Source: JBBRYW01 sp038253945 (GTDB lineage: Bacteria > Actinomycetota > Thermoleophilia > Gaiellales > Gaiellaceae). Taken from it: a stretch of DNA of 64,000 nt. The stretch spans positions 124,001 through 188,000 of the forward strand of contig JBBSGR010000003.1 in assembly GCA_038253945.1 (NCBI GenBank). Direction: 5' to 3'. The notes below the pieces were generated by a model. It saw only the letters and a program-made list of their open reading frames with translations. It was not told the origin of the DNA and ran no database searches. Of this stretch, positions 7,182 through 16,613 are shown piece after piece; positions within the stretch are counted from its first letter, which is position 1; each line of letters opens with the position of its first letter. Made by a program: the position numbers and the translations under genes.

Positions 7182-8831
7182 CTAGACGTCCTCCACGGGG
7201 ACGCGCCGCTCCTCGCCCGTCGAGCGGTCGCGCACGTCGACCGCGCCGTCTTCGAGGCTCTTCCGGCCGGCGGTCACGCGGATCGGGCAGCCGATCAGAT
7301 CGGCGTCGGCGAACTTCTCTCCCGCTCGTGCGTCCCGGTCGTCGAGCAGCACAATGAGGCCGCGCTCGTCGAGCCGGGCCGCAGCGCGCTCGGCGATCTC
7401 GGCTGCTCCGGGCAGAGCCACGACCTGCACATCGTACGGTGAAACCCCAGCAGGCCACACGATGCCATTCTCGTCGTGGTGCTGCTCGACGACCGCGGCC
7501 ATGACTCGTGCCGGGCCGATCCCGTAGCTCCCCATGACCAGCGGCTTGTCCGTGCCGTCCTCGTCGAGGAACGTGGCGCCGAGCGGCTCCGAGTAGCGGG
7601 TGCCGAGCTTGAAGATATGGCCGAGCTCGATCGCGGTCTCGAAGTGCAGCCGCCGCCCGCAGCCCGGACACGTGTCGCCCTCGGTGGCCCGCCGAAGATC
7701 GGCGAACCGCGGGTGGAAGTCTCGGCCCGCCTCGATGCCCCTCAGGTGCCACCCGGTCCGGTTCGCGCCGCTCACGAACTGCCCCTCTCGCAGAGCCTCG
7801 TCGGCCACGACCTCGCCGCCGAAGCCGACGGGGCCCAGGGACCCGGGATCTGCCCCGAAGGCCGCTCGTATCTCCTCCTCGGTCGCAGGCCGGAAGTCCG
7901 ATCCGAGAGCAGAGAGCATCTTCATCTCCTCGAGGCGGTCGTCTCCCCGGATGAGACCGAGAACAAGCGTCCCATCCGGCTTGACGACCGGCAGCGCCTT
8001 CGAGGTCGCGGCCGGGTCGATGCCGAGGAACTGAGCGAGCGCCTCGATCGTCGTCGCGCGGGGCGTCTCGACCTGAGCCGGCACTTCGAGCCGGTCGGGC
8101 AAGTCGGGCGAGCGGGGAATTGATTGCGCCACCTCGAGATCGGCAGCGAAGTCGTCGTTCTCGCACGTCACGAGCGTGTTCTCGCCCGACCCGGACGGAG
8201 CGAGGAAGTCCATGGATCCACTGCCGCCCATGATTCCGGACTCCGCCTCGACCAAGTACGTTGCGAGGCCGCAGCGATCGAAGATCCGCTCGTAGGCTCC
8301 CCGGTGCAGCTCGAAGCTGCGATCGAGGCCCGCGTCGTCTCGGTCGAAGGAATAGGAGTCCTTCATGATGAACTCACGCAGTCGGAGCAGGCCGCCGCGT
8401 GGCCGCGGCTCGTCGCGGTCCTTTGTCTGAAAGTGGTACCACGCCTGCGGCAGCTGGCGGTAGCTCTGCAGCTCGCGCGCGTGGAAGGTGAAGGTCTCCT
8501 CGTGCGTCAGCGGCAGGATCAACCGGCGCCCCGCTCGATCGGACAGCTTGAAGATCTCCGGGATCAGGTGGCGGCCTGTCGCTTCCCAGAGCTCGATCGG
8601 CGTCAGAACCGGAGCGAGCCACTCCTGCGCGCCGATCGCGTCAAGCTCCTCGCGAATGATCGCCTCGATTTTGCGGTGGACGCGCCAGCCGAGCGGCGTG
8701 AACGTCCAGAGACCGGCGCTGACCTGCCGGATGAAGCCGCCGCGGACGAGCAACTTGTGGCTGACCGCCTCGGCGTCGGCCGGCGCGTCGCGCAGAGTCG
8801 GAAGGAACAGCTTGGAGGCCCGGGCGATCAT
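7182..8831 (-). CDS. proS: Prolyl-tRNA synthetase
   Basis: A 549-residue class II synthetase that charges tRNA-Pro. The N-terminal class II core is seen in LLVRGGFIRQVSAGLWTFTPLG and LPLTHEETFT, with KDRDEPRPRGGLLRLREFIMKDSYSFD as motif 2. The YbaK-like editing insertion lies around residues 225-380 (ALPVVKPDGTLVLGLIRGD), so this is the bacterial ProS type with cis-editing of Ala-tRNA-Pro. Motif 3 is GSYGIGPARVMAAV, followed by an anticodon-binding domain (YDVQVVALPG to the end). It follows ispG by 15 bases in the order dxr, S2P, ispG, proS, common in bacteria. Confidence 0.97.
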   Translation of the reverse strand: MIARASKLFLPTLRDAPADAEAVSHKLLVRGGFIRQVSAGLWTFTPLGWRVHRKIEAIIREELDAIGAQEWLAPVLTPIELWEATGRHLIPEIFKLSDRAGRRLILPLTHEETFTFHARELQSYRQLPQAWYHFQTKDRDEPRPRGGLLRLREFIMKDSYSFDRDDAGLDRSFELHRGAYERIFDRCGLATYLVEAESGIMGGSGSMDFLAPSGSGENTLVTCENDDFAADLEVAQSIPRSPDLPDRLEVPAQVETPRATTIEALAQFLGIDPAATSKALPVVKPDGTLVLGLIRGDDRLEEMKMLSALGSDFRPATEEEIRAAFGADPGSLGPVGFGGEVVADEALREGQFVSGANRTGWHLRGIEAGRDFHPRFADLRRATEGDTCPGCGRRLHFETAIELGHIFKLGTRYSEPLGATFLDEDGTDKPLVMGSYGIGPARVMAAVVEQHHDENGIVWPAGVSPYDVQVVALPGAAEIAERAAARLDERGLIVLLDDRDARAGEKFADADLIGCPIRVTAGRKSLEDGAVDVRDRSTGEERRVPVEDV

Positions 8832-8846
8832 GGTTGCCCGCGCAGA

Positions 8847-9980
8847 CTACTGAAGCGGGATCTCGGAGGCCTGCGCCATCGCAAGCGCGGCGGGCTTCGC
8901 CATCTTGAGCCGCCTCGGGCGGCGCATCCCGCCCGCGATCCAGCCGTCGATCTCGTGGAACAGCTCGTCGACGAGAATGTCGGACGACACTTTCTTCAGC
9001 ACTCGGCCGTGCGCGTACAGGAAGCCGACGTCACGACCGCCTGCGATCCCGAAATCCGCGTCACCCGCCTCTCCGGGCCCGTTCACGGCGCAACCCATGA
9101 CCGCAACCTCGAACGCCTGGGGATACGCCTGCAAACGTTCCTCTACCCGATGCGCCAGATTCTCGACGCCCACGTTGTCGCGGCCGCACGACGGGCACGC
9201 GATCATGACGGGACCGCGTTCTCGCAGTCCGAGCGCCTTCAGGATCTCCCATGCGACCGCGACCTCGCGCACCGGATCCGCCGTCAGGGAGACACGGAGG
9301 GTGTCGCCGATCCCGTCGGCGAGCAGTGTGCCGATTCCCACCGCGCTCTTGATCGAGCCCGCGAACTCGGTTCCCGCCTCGGTCACGCCCAGATGGAGGG
9401 GGTAGGGCACTTTCGCCGCAAGCATCCGGTACGCGCGGATCATCGTCGGCACGTGGGTCGCCTTGACCGAGATCTTGAAGTCGTGGTAATCGAGCCGCTC
9501 GAGCAGCTCGACCTCCTCGAGCGCGGCGGCTACGAGCGCCTCGGCCTGGTCGTGCTGCGCGAGACCTTCGAGATGTTTCGGCAGCGAGCCGGAGTTGGCG
9601 CCGATCCGCATCGAGATGCCCGCTCGCCTAGCGGCCGCCACCACGAGCTCGACCCGGTCCGGCCCGCCGATGTTGCCCGGGTTGATTCGAACAGCGGCGA
9701 CGCCGGCCTCGATTGCGCGCAGGGCAAGGCTCGCGTTGAAGTGGATGTCGGCGATGACCGGGATCGGCGAGAGCCGAACGATCCGGCCGAGCGCATCGGC
9801 GTCCTCGATCTTGGGCACCGCGCAGCGCACGACCTCACAGCCGGCTGACGCGAGCGCGGCGATCTGAGCGGTCGTCGCCTCGACGTCGCGCGTCGGTGTG
9901 AGCGTCATCGACTGCACGACGACGGGCGCGCCGCCGCCTACTCGCACCGGGCCCACCCTGATCTGGCGCTCGCTGCTCAC
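8847..9980 (-). CDS. ispG: 4-hydroxy-3-methylbut-2-enyl-diphosphate synthase
   Basis: A 377-residue iron-sulfur enzyme that converts MEcPP to HMBPP in the MEP isoprenoid pathway. The N-terminal TIM barrel shows VVVQSMTLTPTRD, VIADIHFNASLALRAIE and VRINPGNIG. The [4Fe-4S] ligands are in CPSCGR and MGCAVNGPGE, both present. Length matches the short bacterial type without the plant insertion. It sits between the S2P protease gene and proS, 21 and 15 bases from each, and shares its pathway with dxr two genes upstream. Confidence 0.97.
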   Translation of the reverse strand: MSSERQIRVGPVRVGGGAPVVVQSMTLTPTRDVEATTAQIAALASAGCEVVRCAVPKIEDADALGRIVRLSPIPVIADIHFNASLALRAIEAGVAAVRINPGNIGGPDRVELVVAAARRAGISMRIGANSGSLPKHLEGLAQHDQAEALVAAALEEVELLERLDYHDFKISVKATHVPTMIRAYRMLAAKVPYPLHLGVTEAGTEFAGSIKSAVGIGTLLADGIGDTLRVSLTADPVREVAVAWEILKALGLRERGPVMIACPSCGRDNVGVENLAHRVEERLQAYPQAFEVAVMGCAVNGPGEAGDADFGIAGGRDVGFLYAHGRVLKKVSSDILVDELFHEIDGWIAGGMRRPRRLKMAKPAALAMAQASEIPLQ

Positions 9981-10001
9981 TGCGACCGATTGTAGGCGGG
10001 G

Positions 10002-11213
10002 CTATTGCCCCAGGCGCCCGATGTCGTTCGAGAGCCCGAGCACGAAGAGCAGCACCACGATCGCGATGCCGAACGCCGAGACGCGTTCGTAGACCTCTCG
10101 CCGGACGGCCCGGCCGCGCACGCCCTCGATGATCGAGAACAGGATGTGCCCGCCGTCGAGCGGCAACAGCGGCAGCAGATTCAGCAGTGCGAGCGAGAGG
10201 CTGATCAGGCCGAGCACCCAGAGAAACGTCTGCGTGCCCTCCTTCAAGGCGTCGGAAGAGCCCTGGACGATGCCGACCGGGCTGGAGACGTCCTTTCTCC
10301 CCGACCCCTTGGCGAGTCGCCCGAGCGACCCTCCGATCTCGCGGGTCACAACACCCGTTAGGCGAAGCGAGCGCCAGGCCGCAGCCGGGAGCGCGAGCTG
10401 CTCCCCGCGCAGTACGAAACCGAGGCGATAGACACCCCCGTTCTTGCGCGGTGAGACCGGTCCCAGCTGCACTCGGCGGCCGCCCCGCTCGACGACCACG
10501 AGTAGCGGCTTGCCGTGCGAGCCGACGATCCGGTCGGGTATCTCGGTCGGCGTGACACCTCGCCGGTCGATCGAGAGGATCCGGTCGCCGCCCCGCAGGC
10601 CCATCGCGTGGGCAGGAGTGCCGGGAACGATCGAGTCGACCGTGGTCGTGGCCTTCCCGCCGCCGATCATGAAGAGCGCGGTGAAGAGCACGATCGCAAG
10701 CAGGAGATTCGTGCCGGGGCCGGCCGCGATCACCGAGATGCGCTTCCAGGTCCGCTGCCGCCAGTACGCCTCGGCCGACAGCCCGTCCACGAGCTCGCGC
10801 AGGCCTCGCTCCGCCGGGCCGCGGGCATCCGGCGCGAGGTCGGCGGCCTCGACCTCGGCGGTGAGAGTCGGCACCACCTCCGAAGCGCGCGCGAAATCGT
10901 CGTCAGCGAGCGGACGCCTGAGCTGCTCCACGCAGCGCACGAGCTGCGGCGCCTGCCGAACCGCCCGACCGAACCAGGGGTCGAGATCGCCCGCGGCCGG
11001 CCGGTGCATGCCCGGGATCTTGACGAAGCCCCCGAGCGGAATCGCGCCGATCCCGTATTCGATCTCGCCGGGCTTCCACTTGACCAGGGCGGGCGGAAAG
11101 CCGATGTAGAAGCGGCGCGGCTTCATGCCAACCGCGACCGCAGTGAGGAAGTGGCCTGCCTCGTGGACGAGGATGAGCAGGCCGAGCCCCAGGATCGCGA
11201 GGGCGACGTTCAT
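10002..11213 (-). CDS. M50 site-2 protease, RseP/RasP-like
   Basis: A 403-residue intramembrane zinc protease that clips membrane-bound substrates such as anti-sigma factors. HEAGH is at residues 14-18 in the first transmembrane segment; the third zinc ligand is in NLLPLLPLDGGHI near the C-terminus. A PDZ domain spans about residues 195-265 (GTPAHAMGLRGGDRILSID). An insertion of about 80 residues (PAAGDLDPWFGRAVRQAP to YWRQRTWKR) separates the first helix pair from the PDZ part. The ATG at 11213 overlaps the dxr stop (ATGA), which fixes the start. The dxr-S2P-ispG order is conserved in many bacteria. Confidence 0.92.
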   Translation of the reverse strand: MNVALAILGLGLLILVHEAGHFLTAVAVGMKPRRFYIGFPPALVKWKPGEIEYGIGAIPLGGFVKIPGMHRPAAGDLDPWFGRAVRQAPQLVRCVEQLRRPLADDDFARASEVVPTLTAEVEAADLAPDARGPAERGLRELVDGLSAEAYWRQRTWKRISVIAAGPGTNLLLAIVLFTALFMIGGGKATTTVDSIVPGTPAHAMGLRGGDRILSIDRRGVTPTEIPDRIVGSHGKPLLVVVERGGRRVQLGPVSPRKNGGVYRLGFVLRGEQLALPAAAWRSLRLTGVVTREIGGSLGRLAKGSGRKDVSSPVGIVQGSSDALKEGTQTFLWVLGLISLSLALLNLLPLLPLDGGHILFSIIEGVRGRAVRREVYERVSAFGIAIVVLLFVLGLSNDIGRLGQ

Positions 11214-12301
11214 CTGATGGGAAGTTCGTTCGCAGCCGACTCTCGGTTTGCGAGGCGCCGGGCCTCGGCGTCCGCCTCCTCGAGATCGGCCAGGTCGCGG
11301 GCGGACGCACCGTCGACAGCGGCAAGTGTCGCCGCGACGACAGCTGAGATGTCCAGGAACGGCAGGCGGCCGTCGAGGAAGGCGGCGACCGCGACCTCGT
11401 TTGCGGCATTGAACGCGCACGGCATCGTGCCACCTACCTCACCCGCTTCGCGAGCGAGCGCGAGCAGTGGAAACGTCTCGAGATCCGGTGGGGAGAACTC
11501 GAGCACGAGCCCGTTTGCGAGGTCGAGGCGTGGCAGCGGCGTCCCGGCGCGCTCGGGATAGGTCAATGCATAGGAAATCGGGACGCGCATGTCCGGGTAG
11601 CCGAGGTGTGCGAGGGCGGCGCCGTCGCGGAAGCGGACGAGTGCGTGGACGACGGACGTCGGGTGCACCGCGACCTCGATCCGGCTGTAGGGCAGGTCGA
11701 AGAGGTAGTGCGCCTCGAGGATCTCGAGCCCCTTGTTCGCGAGCGTCGCGGAGTCGACCGTCACCTTCGGCCCCATGTTCCACGTCGGGTGGGCAAGTGC
11801 CTGCTCAGGGGTCACGTCCACGAGGTCGTCGCGGGTGAGGCCTCGGAACGGGCCTCCCGAGGCGGTGAGGACGAGAGAGTCGACCGTTTCCGGCGCGCGG
11901 CCCTCGAGACACTGGAAGGCCGCCGCATGCTCGCTGTCGACGGGCAGGAGTCGGCCTCCCCCCCGCTTCCAGGCCGCGACCGCGAGATCACCCGCGGCGA
12001 CGAGGCTCTCCTTGTTCGCCAGCCCGAGCTCGACGCCGTGCTCGAGAGCCCAGAGGGTTGCGGGCAGACCGGCGAAGCCAACCACTGCATTCAGCACGAG
12101 GTCGGGTTGCGAGCGCTCCAGCAGCTCGGTCAGGTCGCCGCCCACCTGCACGTGCCGAGCTCCGTGCTCGCGTCCCAGGCGGTCGAGCGGACTGGATCCC
12201 GAGGCGAGCGCGCAGATCGCCAGCTCCGGGTGAAGAGCGATGATCTCGAGCGCCTGCCGGCCGATCGAGCCGGTGGCGCCGAGAAGGGCGATGCGCTTCA
12301 C
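11210..12301 (-). CDS. dxr: 1-deoxy-D-xylulose 5-phosphate reductoisomerase
   Basis: A 363-residue NADPH-dependent enzyme of the MEP pathway, converting DXP to MEP. The NADPH loop is LLGATGSIGRQAL at residues 5-17, ANKESLV follows, and the metal/substrate site is VDSEHAAAFQCL with LTASGGPFR. VTVDSATLANKGLE and HPTSVVHALVRF are further family blocks. It is first in the dxr-S2P-ispG-proS-XRE run; about 200 bases of non-coding sequence separate it from the divergent gene at 12501, where its promoter should be. Confidence 0.97.
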   Translation of the reverse strand: MKRIALLGATGSIGRQALEIIALHPELAICALASGSSPLDRLGREHGARHVQVGGDLTELLERSQPDLVLNAVVGFAGLPATLWALEHGVELGLANKESLVAAGDLAVAAWKRGGGRLLPVDSEHAAAFQCLEGRAPETVDSLVLTASGGPFRGLTRDDLVDVTPEQALAHPTWNMGPKVTVDSATLANKGLEILEAHYLFDLPYSRIEVAVHPTSVVHALVRFRDGAALAHLGYPDMRVPISYALTYPERAGTPLPRLDLANGLVLEFSPPDLETFPLLALAREAGEVGGTMPCAFNAANEVAVAAFLDGRLPFLDISAVVAATLAAVDGASARDLADLEEADAEARRLANRESAANELPIR

Positions 12302-12500
12302 GAAAGAAGTCTACGGCGAAGATCGACCGCGACCGAGCGCGCCGCGTCGTCCCGGCGGCTATGCCCTCTGATGTCAGCGTCGAACCGCGCGTGAAGTGCC
12401 GGACCCGGTGAGCGCGACTGGACGTATTCACTCACATGAGCCTGCGTCCGGTCGTCTCCGCTCGACTTCGTGGTCGCGACGCCACTGAGCGAGTTCCTCA

Positions 12501-13529
12501 ATGAAGAGCGGGATGCGATGGTTCGCCCGACCTGCGGCCACCAGCTTCGCTCTCGCCGTCGCCCTCGGGGCTGGGGTGACAGCGGGCGGCACGGTCCCGC
12601 ACCGTTCGGCCCCGGCCCATGTCATCGCCGGCTACGCGCTTCGGATGGCCTTACCGGCCGGGTGGGACGGTCGCGTCTTCACGCACCCTGCTCCGTGCCC
12701 GTGTCCCGTTCTGCGGGCGGCGAACTTCCCGCTCCCGGCAAGCGACGACGAGAACGGCTCGAAGGCGCTCCGCCGGATGGGCCGAGCGAACGTCCGTATG
12801 CTCATGGTCGAGGTCGGCAACGCGCCGGGACGCCGTTTCCCGCCGACGCGTCTGCCGCTTCGGATCGTTGACCGCGACTTCACCAGCCGGCGGTCCGGAT
12901 TCGCGCCGCCGAGCCACGCGGTCGCCGACCGGAAGTTCTGGACAGCAGGGCGGTCGTTCGTCCTCCTCGTCGACTTCGCGACCAAGCCGGCGCCCAAGCG
13001 CCTGATTCGGCAGGTCAATCGGGTCCTTGCCACCCTCGCGATCGGACCGACGAGGCCGCTCGTCGGCGAAGCGGGCTGGCGCAGGCTCCGCCGCCCTCTC
13101 CAACTCCTGCACGGCGGCACGAACGGCGCCTGCCCGGTGACGCGCGTCGGACGAAGGACGCCTGCCACCGCCTTCGGGCTCGGCAGCGGCCCGGCATACG
13201 CCGTGCTCGGAGGCCGAGGGACGATCTCTCTCGCCGGCGATCTCATCCGGGACACCGTGACTTTCCACAAGACTCTCTGGGCAATCGCGCCCTCGTACAG
13301 CGGACCGCTCCTCGTCCGCGGCACCCGCACTGGACACGCCGGCGTCGTGCGCTTCCAGCTCGGAGGGCCGATCCGCGGGGAGCTACGCCTCGTTCCAGCA
13401 CCGTTTCGCACCCGGCGGTGGCGATACCAACCCTCCGGCACGGTCCTTCCGGGTCCGGGCTGCTACGCGCTTCAGATCGACGGAGACTCGTTCACCGAGG
13501 TCGTCGTGTTCGAGGCGACGAGCCGTTGA
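12501..13529 (+). CDS. Secreted protein of unknown function, two-part architecture
   Basis: A 342-residue exported protein with an N-terminal hydrophobic segment (AATSFALAVALGAGVTAGG). I do not recognise a named domain. The first half (residues ~40-185) has ALPAGWDGRVF, an ANFPLP block, a VEVGN strand and a closing FATKPAPKRLIRQVNRVLATL; this pattern recurs in the gene at 46523. The second half ends with PGCYALQIDGDSFTEVVVFEA, which recurs almost word for word in the partial gene at 28345. The two halves thus look like modules shared by a local family. It may start at the ATG at 12513 instead, where GAAGAGCGGG is better spaced. It is divergent from dxr. Confidence 0.7.
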   Translation: MKSGMRWFARPAATSFALAVALGAGVTAGGTVPHRSAPAHVIAGYALRMALPAGWDGRVFTHPAPCPCPVLRAANFPLPASDDENGSKALRRMGRANVRMLMVEVGNAPGRRFPPTRLPLRIVDRDFTSRRSGFAPPSHAVADRKFWTAGRSFVLLVDFATKPAPKRLIRQVNRVLATLAIGPTRPLVGEAGWRRLRRPLQLLHGGTNGACPVTRVGRRTPATAFGLGSGPAYAVLGGRGTISLAGDLIRDTVTFHKTLWAIAPSYSGPLLVRGTRTGHAGVVRFQLGGPIRGELRLVPAPFRTRRWRYQPSGTVLPGPGCYALQIDGDSFTEVVVFEATSR

Positions 13530-13570
13530 AACACAACGATCGGGATCGGCCGGAGCCTGCGCGAGCGTTC

Positions 13571-15031
13571 ATGAGTGCGCCGCGATCGGTTCAAATGCCG
13601 GCTTGGCAGCGTCGAGAAGGGCGGAGCCGAGGCCTGCTGCGCGGCGGAGCGGTGCTGCTGGTCGCGACCATGGTCGCTTCGGCACCGGTGCTCGACGCGG
13701 GTCAAGGAGCGCTCGCGGGTAGAGGAGCGGTGACCTCGACGGCGGAGGCGGTGGAGGCGCGTTTGGGCGAGAGCCCGGCGCTCGGCATCGTCTGGGGCGA
13801 CGACGTCACCTCCGCGGTTCGGGGCGGCGACCTCGGCAGGCTCGACCCGCGCTCGCTGCGGCCACTCGGACGAACCCAGCTCCCCCTCGACGCCTTCTCC
13901 AGCTCCGGCTGGAGCTTTTCGCCCGACCGCTCGCGCATCGTCTTCGGCGGCCTGTTCGGGCCGATGAAGCCCGCGCTGCGCTTCGCCGACGTGCTCCGCC
14001 TGCGCCGTCCAGCTCAGGGGCGGCGGCGTCGTGCTCGCAACCGGCTGGCTCGCGCCGCGCCGCGTCGTGGCCGTCGTGCAGCAGCCGTGGGGGGCAGGGC
14101 CGCTGCGCCTCGTGGTCGTCGACCCGCTTGGCCGGCGCGTGCTGCTGCGCCGCCGCCTCGCTGGAGCGAGCGAGCTCGAGCGCGCAGTGGCGACCCGGCG
14201 CAGCCTCGTCCTGCTGCTCGCGCCCGCTCGCGGTCCGCGGCGGACTGCGGTCGGAGCTGCACGGCTGCTCAGCATCGACCGCGGCGGCCGCGTGCGCAGC
14301 GTGCTTCTCGCCCGCCTCAAGGCGGGCAGCGACTCACTGCGAAGCGGCGCCGGCTACTTGCCACGCACCTGGCTGCCCGGGCTCGCGGTCTCCGCGGATG
14401 GCGCACGTGCCGTCGTCGTGAGCGGCGGCGCCCCGATCGCCGAGGTCGATCTTCGCACGTTCACCGTCGCGTATCACGAACCGCGGCGCACGCTGGCGAT
14501 GCTGGCGCTCCTCCGCAACTCGTTCGAGCCGCAGGCGGCGGCCAAGGGCGAGGTGGAGGGACCGCAGCGGACCGCCCTCTGGTTGCCCGGCGGCACCGTC
14601 GCCGTCACGGGGTTCGGCGGTAACGGCCAACGGAGCTCGACGCCGGCCGGGCTGACGCTAGTCAACACCGCAGCTGGAAGCAGCAGACGATCGACCGGCG
14701 GGCGACGAGCATCACGTTCGCAGACGGCGTCCTCTTCGCCTTCGGCTGCTGCTACACCACGGGGGGTCACGGCCTCGGCCTGACCGCCTACGCGCCGACC
14801 GGCCAGCGCCTCTGGCACCTCTTCGGCAACTCCTCCGTCTATGCGGTGGAAGCGGCCGGCGGCCGCGTCTACAGCCTGCTCACAGACCAGCCCGCCGGCC
14901 CGTGCCGCAAGCACGTATGCGTCTACATCGCGGACGCTCGCCGTGGCACATTCGTTCGCCGCGTCCAAACACCCTGGGCCGCACTGGTGTCGCCGAGGGT
15001 GCAAAGCGGCGTCGGCCGGACGATCAGGTGA
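13571..15031 (+). pseudogene. Secreted propeller-like protein, broken by two frameshifts
   Basis: The ATG at 13571 begins a ~40-residue leader with the hydrophobic stretch GGAVLLVATMVASAPVL. The reading frame then encodes repeats with FSPDRSRIVFGG, LATGWLAPRRVVAVVQQP, VVDPLGRRVLLRR and GLAVSADGARAVVV, the alternation expected for beta-propeller blades. The frame changes near 13990-14015 and again near 14672-14680, after which the end reads DGVLFAFGCCYTTGG, LWHLFGNSSVYAVEAAGGRV and stops at 15029-15031, overlapping the convergent cdsA stop. Translating across the breaks gives one continuous protein of ~485 residues. Decay versus sequencing indels is open. Confidence 0.75.
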
Positions 15032-15848
15032 GAGCGGCTACCGCGTAGAAGGAGGCGGCTCCGGCGAAGAGCAAGGCATCGAGGCGATCGAGGACGCCGC
15101 CGTGTCCCGCGAGCAGCCGGCCGCTGTCCTTCACCCCCATGTCACGCTTCACCGCGGACTCGAAGAGGTCGCCGAGCGGGCCCGCGAGCGCGATCACGGC
15201 TCCCAGGACCAGGGAGCTCGGAACGTCGAGAAAGCCTTCGTGATAGAGGGCGAAGAAAGGGACGATGACGGCAGCGAGGCTGCCGAAGACGAAGCCCTCC
15301 CAGGTCTTTCCCGGTGACGTGACCGGCGCGAGCTTGTGCCGCCCGAAAACGCGGCCGCCGAAGTAGGCGGCCGTGTCCGAGGCGAAGACTGCGAGCACCA
15401 CCGTCATCGTGGCGAGGCGTCCGTTCTCGGGAATCTCCCGCAGCAGGACGAGGTAGGAGAGGCCGAGACCGATCCAGCCCGCACCGAGCACAGTCGTTCC
15501 GACGGACACGGTCGCCGACTGGCGCGTGCCCGCGATGCCCTTGAGCACGAAGGCAAAGGCGAACGTGATCAGGAATCCGCCGACCATCCAGACGGGGCCA
15601 CCCAACTTGGCCCCGAGGATCGAGGCGAGAGCGCCGGCGTAGCCTGCCAGGACGACCGGGCGCAGCGAGCGGGTCACCCAGTACAGCTCGTGCAGCGCGA
15701 GCAACGCCGACACGGTGGCGAGGCCGGCGATCCACCACCCGCCGAGCCACACGATCCCGAGCGCGAGCGGGAGCCCGACGACAGAGACCAGAATGCGCGA
15801 CCAGAACGGGCTCACCGCGCTGCGCCTCGCTGCGCCCAGCGCGCTCAC
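15024..15848 (-). CDS. cdsA: Phosphatidate cytidylyltransferase
   Basis: A 274-residue multipass membrane enzyme that makes CDP-diacylglycerol from phosphatidate and CTP. About eight hydrophobic segments are visible. The C-terminal signature S-x-x-K-R-x4-K-D-x5-P-G-H-G-G-x2-D-R-x-D is seen as SAVKRDMGVKDSGRLLAGHG then GVLDRLDALLF; the usual P of PGHGG is L here. DTAAYFGGRVFGRHKLAPV and SPGKTWEGF are also family blocks. It overlaps the uppS stop by four bases, and its product feeds the CDP-alcohol transferase at 709. Confidence 0.96.
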   Translation of the reverse strand: MSALGAARRSAVSPFWSRILVSVVGLPLALGIVWLGGWWIAGLATVSALLALHELYWVTRSLRPVVLAGYAGALASILGAKLGGPVWMVGGFLITFAFAFVLKGIAGTRQSATVSVGTTVLGAGWIGLGLSYLVLLREIPENGRLATMTVVLAVFASDTAAYFGGRVFGRHKLAPVTSPGKTWEGFVFGSLAAVIVPFFALYHEGFLDVPSSLVLGAVIALAGPLGDLFESAVKRDMGVKDSGRLLAGHGGVLDRLDALLFAGAASFYAVAALT

Positions 15849-16564
15849 CGAGCGCCGAACCGCCGTTGCCGACCCGAGTACGCCTCGAGCGCGGCTCGCA
15901 GATCCCGCTCGCCGAAATCCGGCCAGAGCCGGTCGACGAACACGAGCTCCGCGTAGGCGAGTTGCCAGAGCAGGAAATTGGAGACTCGCAGCTCACCGGA
16001 AGTGCGGATCAGCACGTCGGGATCCGGCATCTCCGGCTCGGGAAGATGTCCCGCGAACGCCTCCTCGTCGAGCTTGTCGGCATCGACGCCTTCGCGCAGG
16101 AGGCGCCGGGCGGCCTCCACGATCTCAGCCCGCCCCCCGTAGTCGAACGCGATCCAGAGGTGAAGACGATCGTTTCCAGCCGTCTCGCGCTCGAGCGTCT
16201 CCATCCGGTCGCGCAGCTCGGTGGGTGCGCGGTCGCGGCGTCCGATGAAGCGGGTGCGGACGCCCCGCGCGGCCAGGTCCGGCAGCTCGCGCTCGATCGT
16301 CTCCTCGAAGATCTCCATCAGCTCTGTCACTTCGTCCGTGGGGCGCCCCCAGTTCTCGGTCGAGAACGCATAGACGATGAGCGACCGCACTCCGAGGTCG
16401 ATAGCCGCCTCCACCGTCCTGCGCAGCGCACGCGTTCCTTCGCGGTGACCGTCCGGCACGGTGAGACCGCGCTCGGCGGCCCAGCGACCGTTGCCGTCCA
16501 TGATGATCGCGACCGAGCGTGGGAACTCGTTGTCGCTCGCGGGCCAGTCCTGCACGGGCGACAT
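15845..16564 (-). CDS. uppS: Isoprenyl (undecaprenyl) diphosphate synthase
   Basis: A 239-residue cis-prenyltransferase that elongates FPP with IPP to the long-chain lipid carrier of cell-wall synthesis. The catalytic Asp is in IIMDGNGRWA at residues ~20-29, and the C-terminal RTSGELRVSNFLLWQLAYAE block binds the IPP diphosphate. FSTENWGRP is the second conserved loop. It lies 49 bases after frr in the standard frr-uppS-cdsA order. Product length is not readable from sequence. Confidence 0.96.
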   Translation of the reverse strand: MSPVQDWPASDNEFPRSVAIIMDGNGRWAAERGLTVPDGHREGTRALRRTVEAAIDLGVRSLIVYAFSTENWGRPTDEVTELMEIFEETIERELPDLAARGVRTRFIGRRDRAPTELRDRMETLERETAGNDRLHLWIAFDYGGRAEIVEAARRLLREGVDADKLDEEAFAGHLPEPEMPDPDVLIRTSGELRVSNFLLWQLAYAELVFVDRLWPDFGERDLRAALEAYSGRQRRFGAR

Positions 16565-16613
16565 TCTCGCGCCGTGCGCGAGAAGGCCGGACGGTTGTCC
16601 GGGCGCGGCGGTC

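Noticed and set aside
8124..9848. 574-residue plus-strand frame across proS and ispG
   Set aside because: Antisense shadow of two well-recognised genes.
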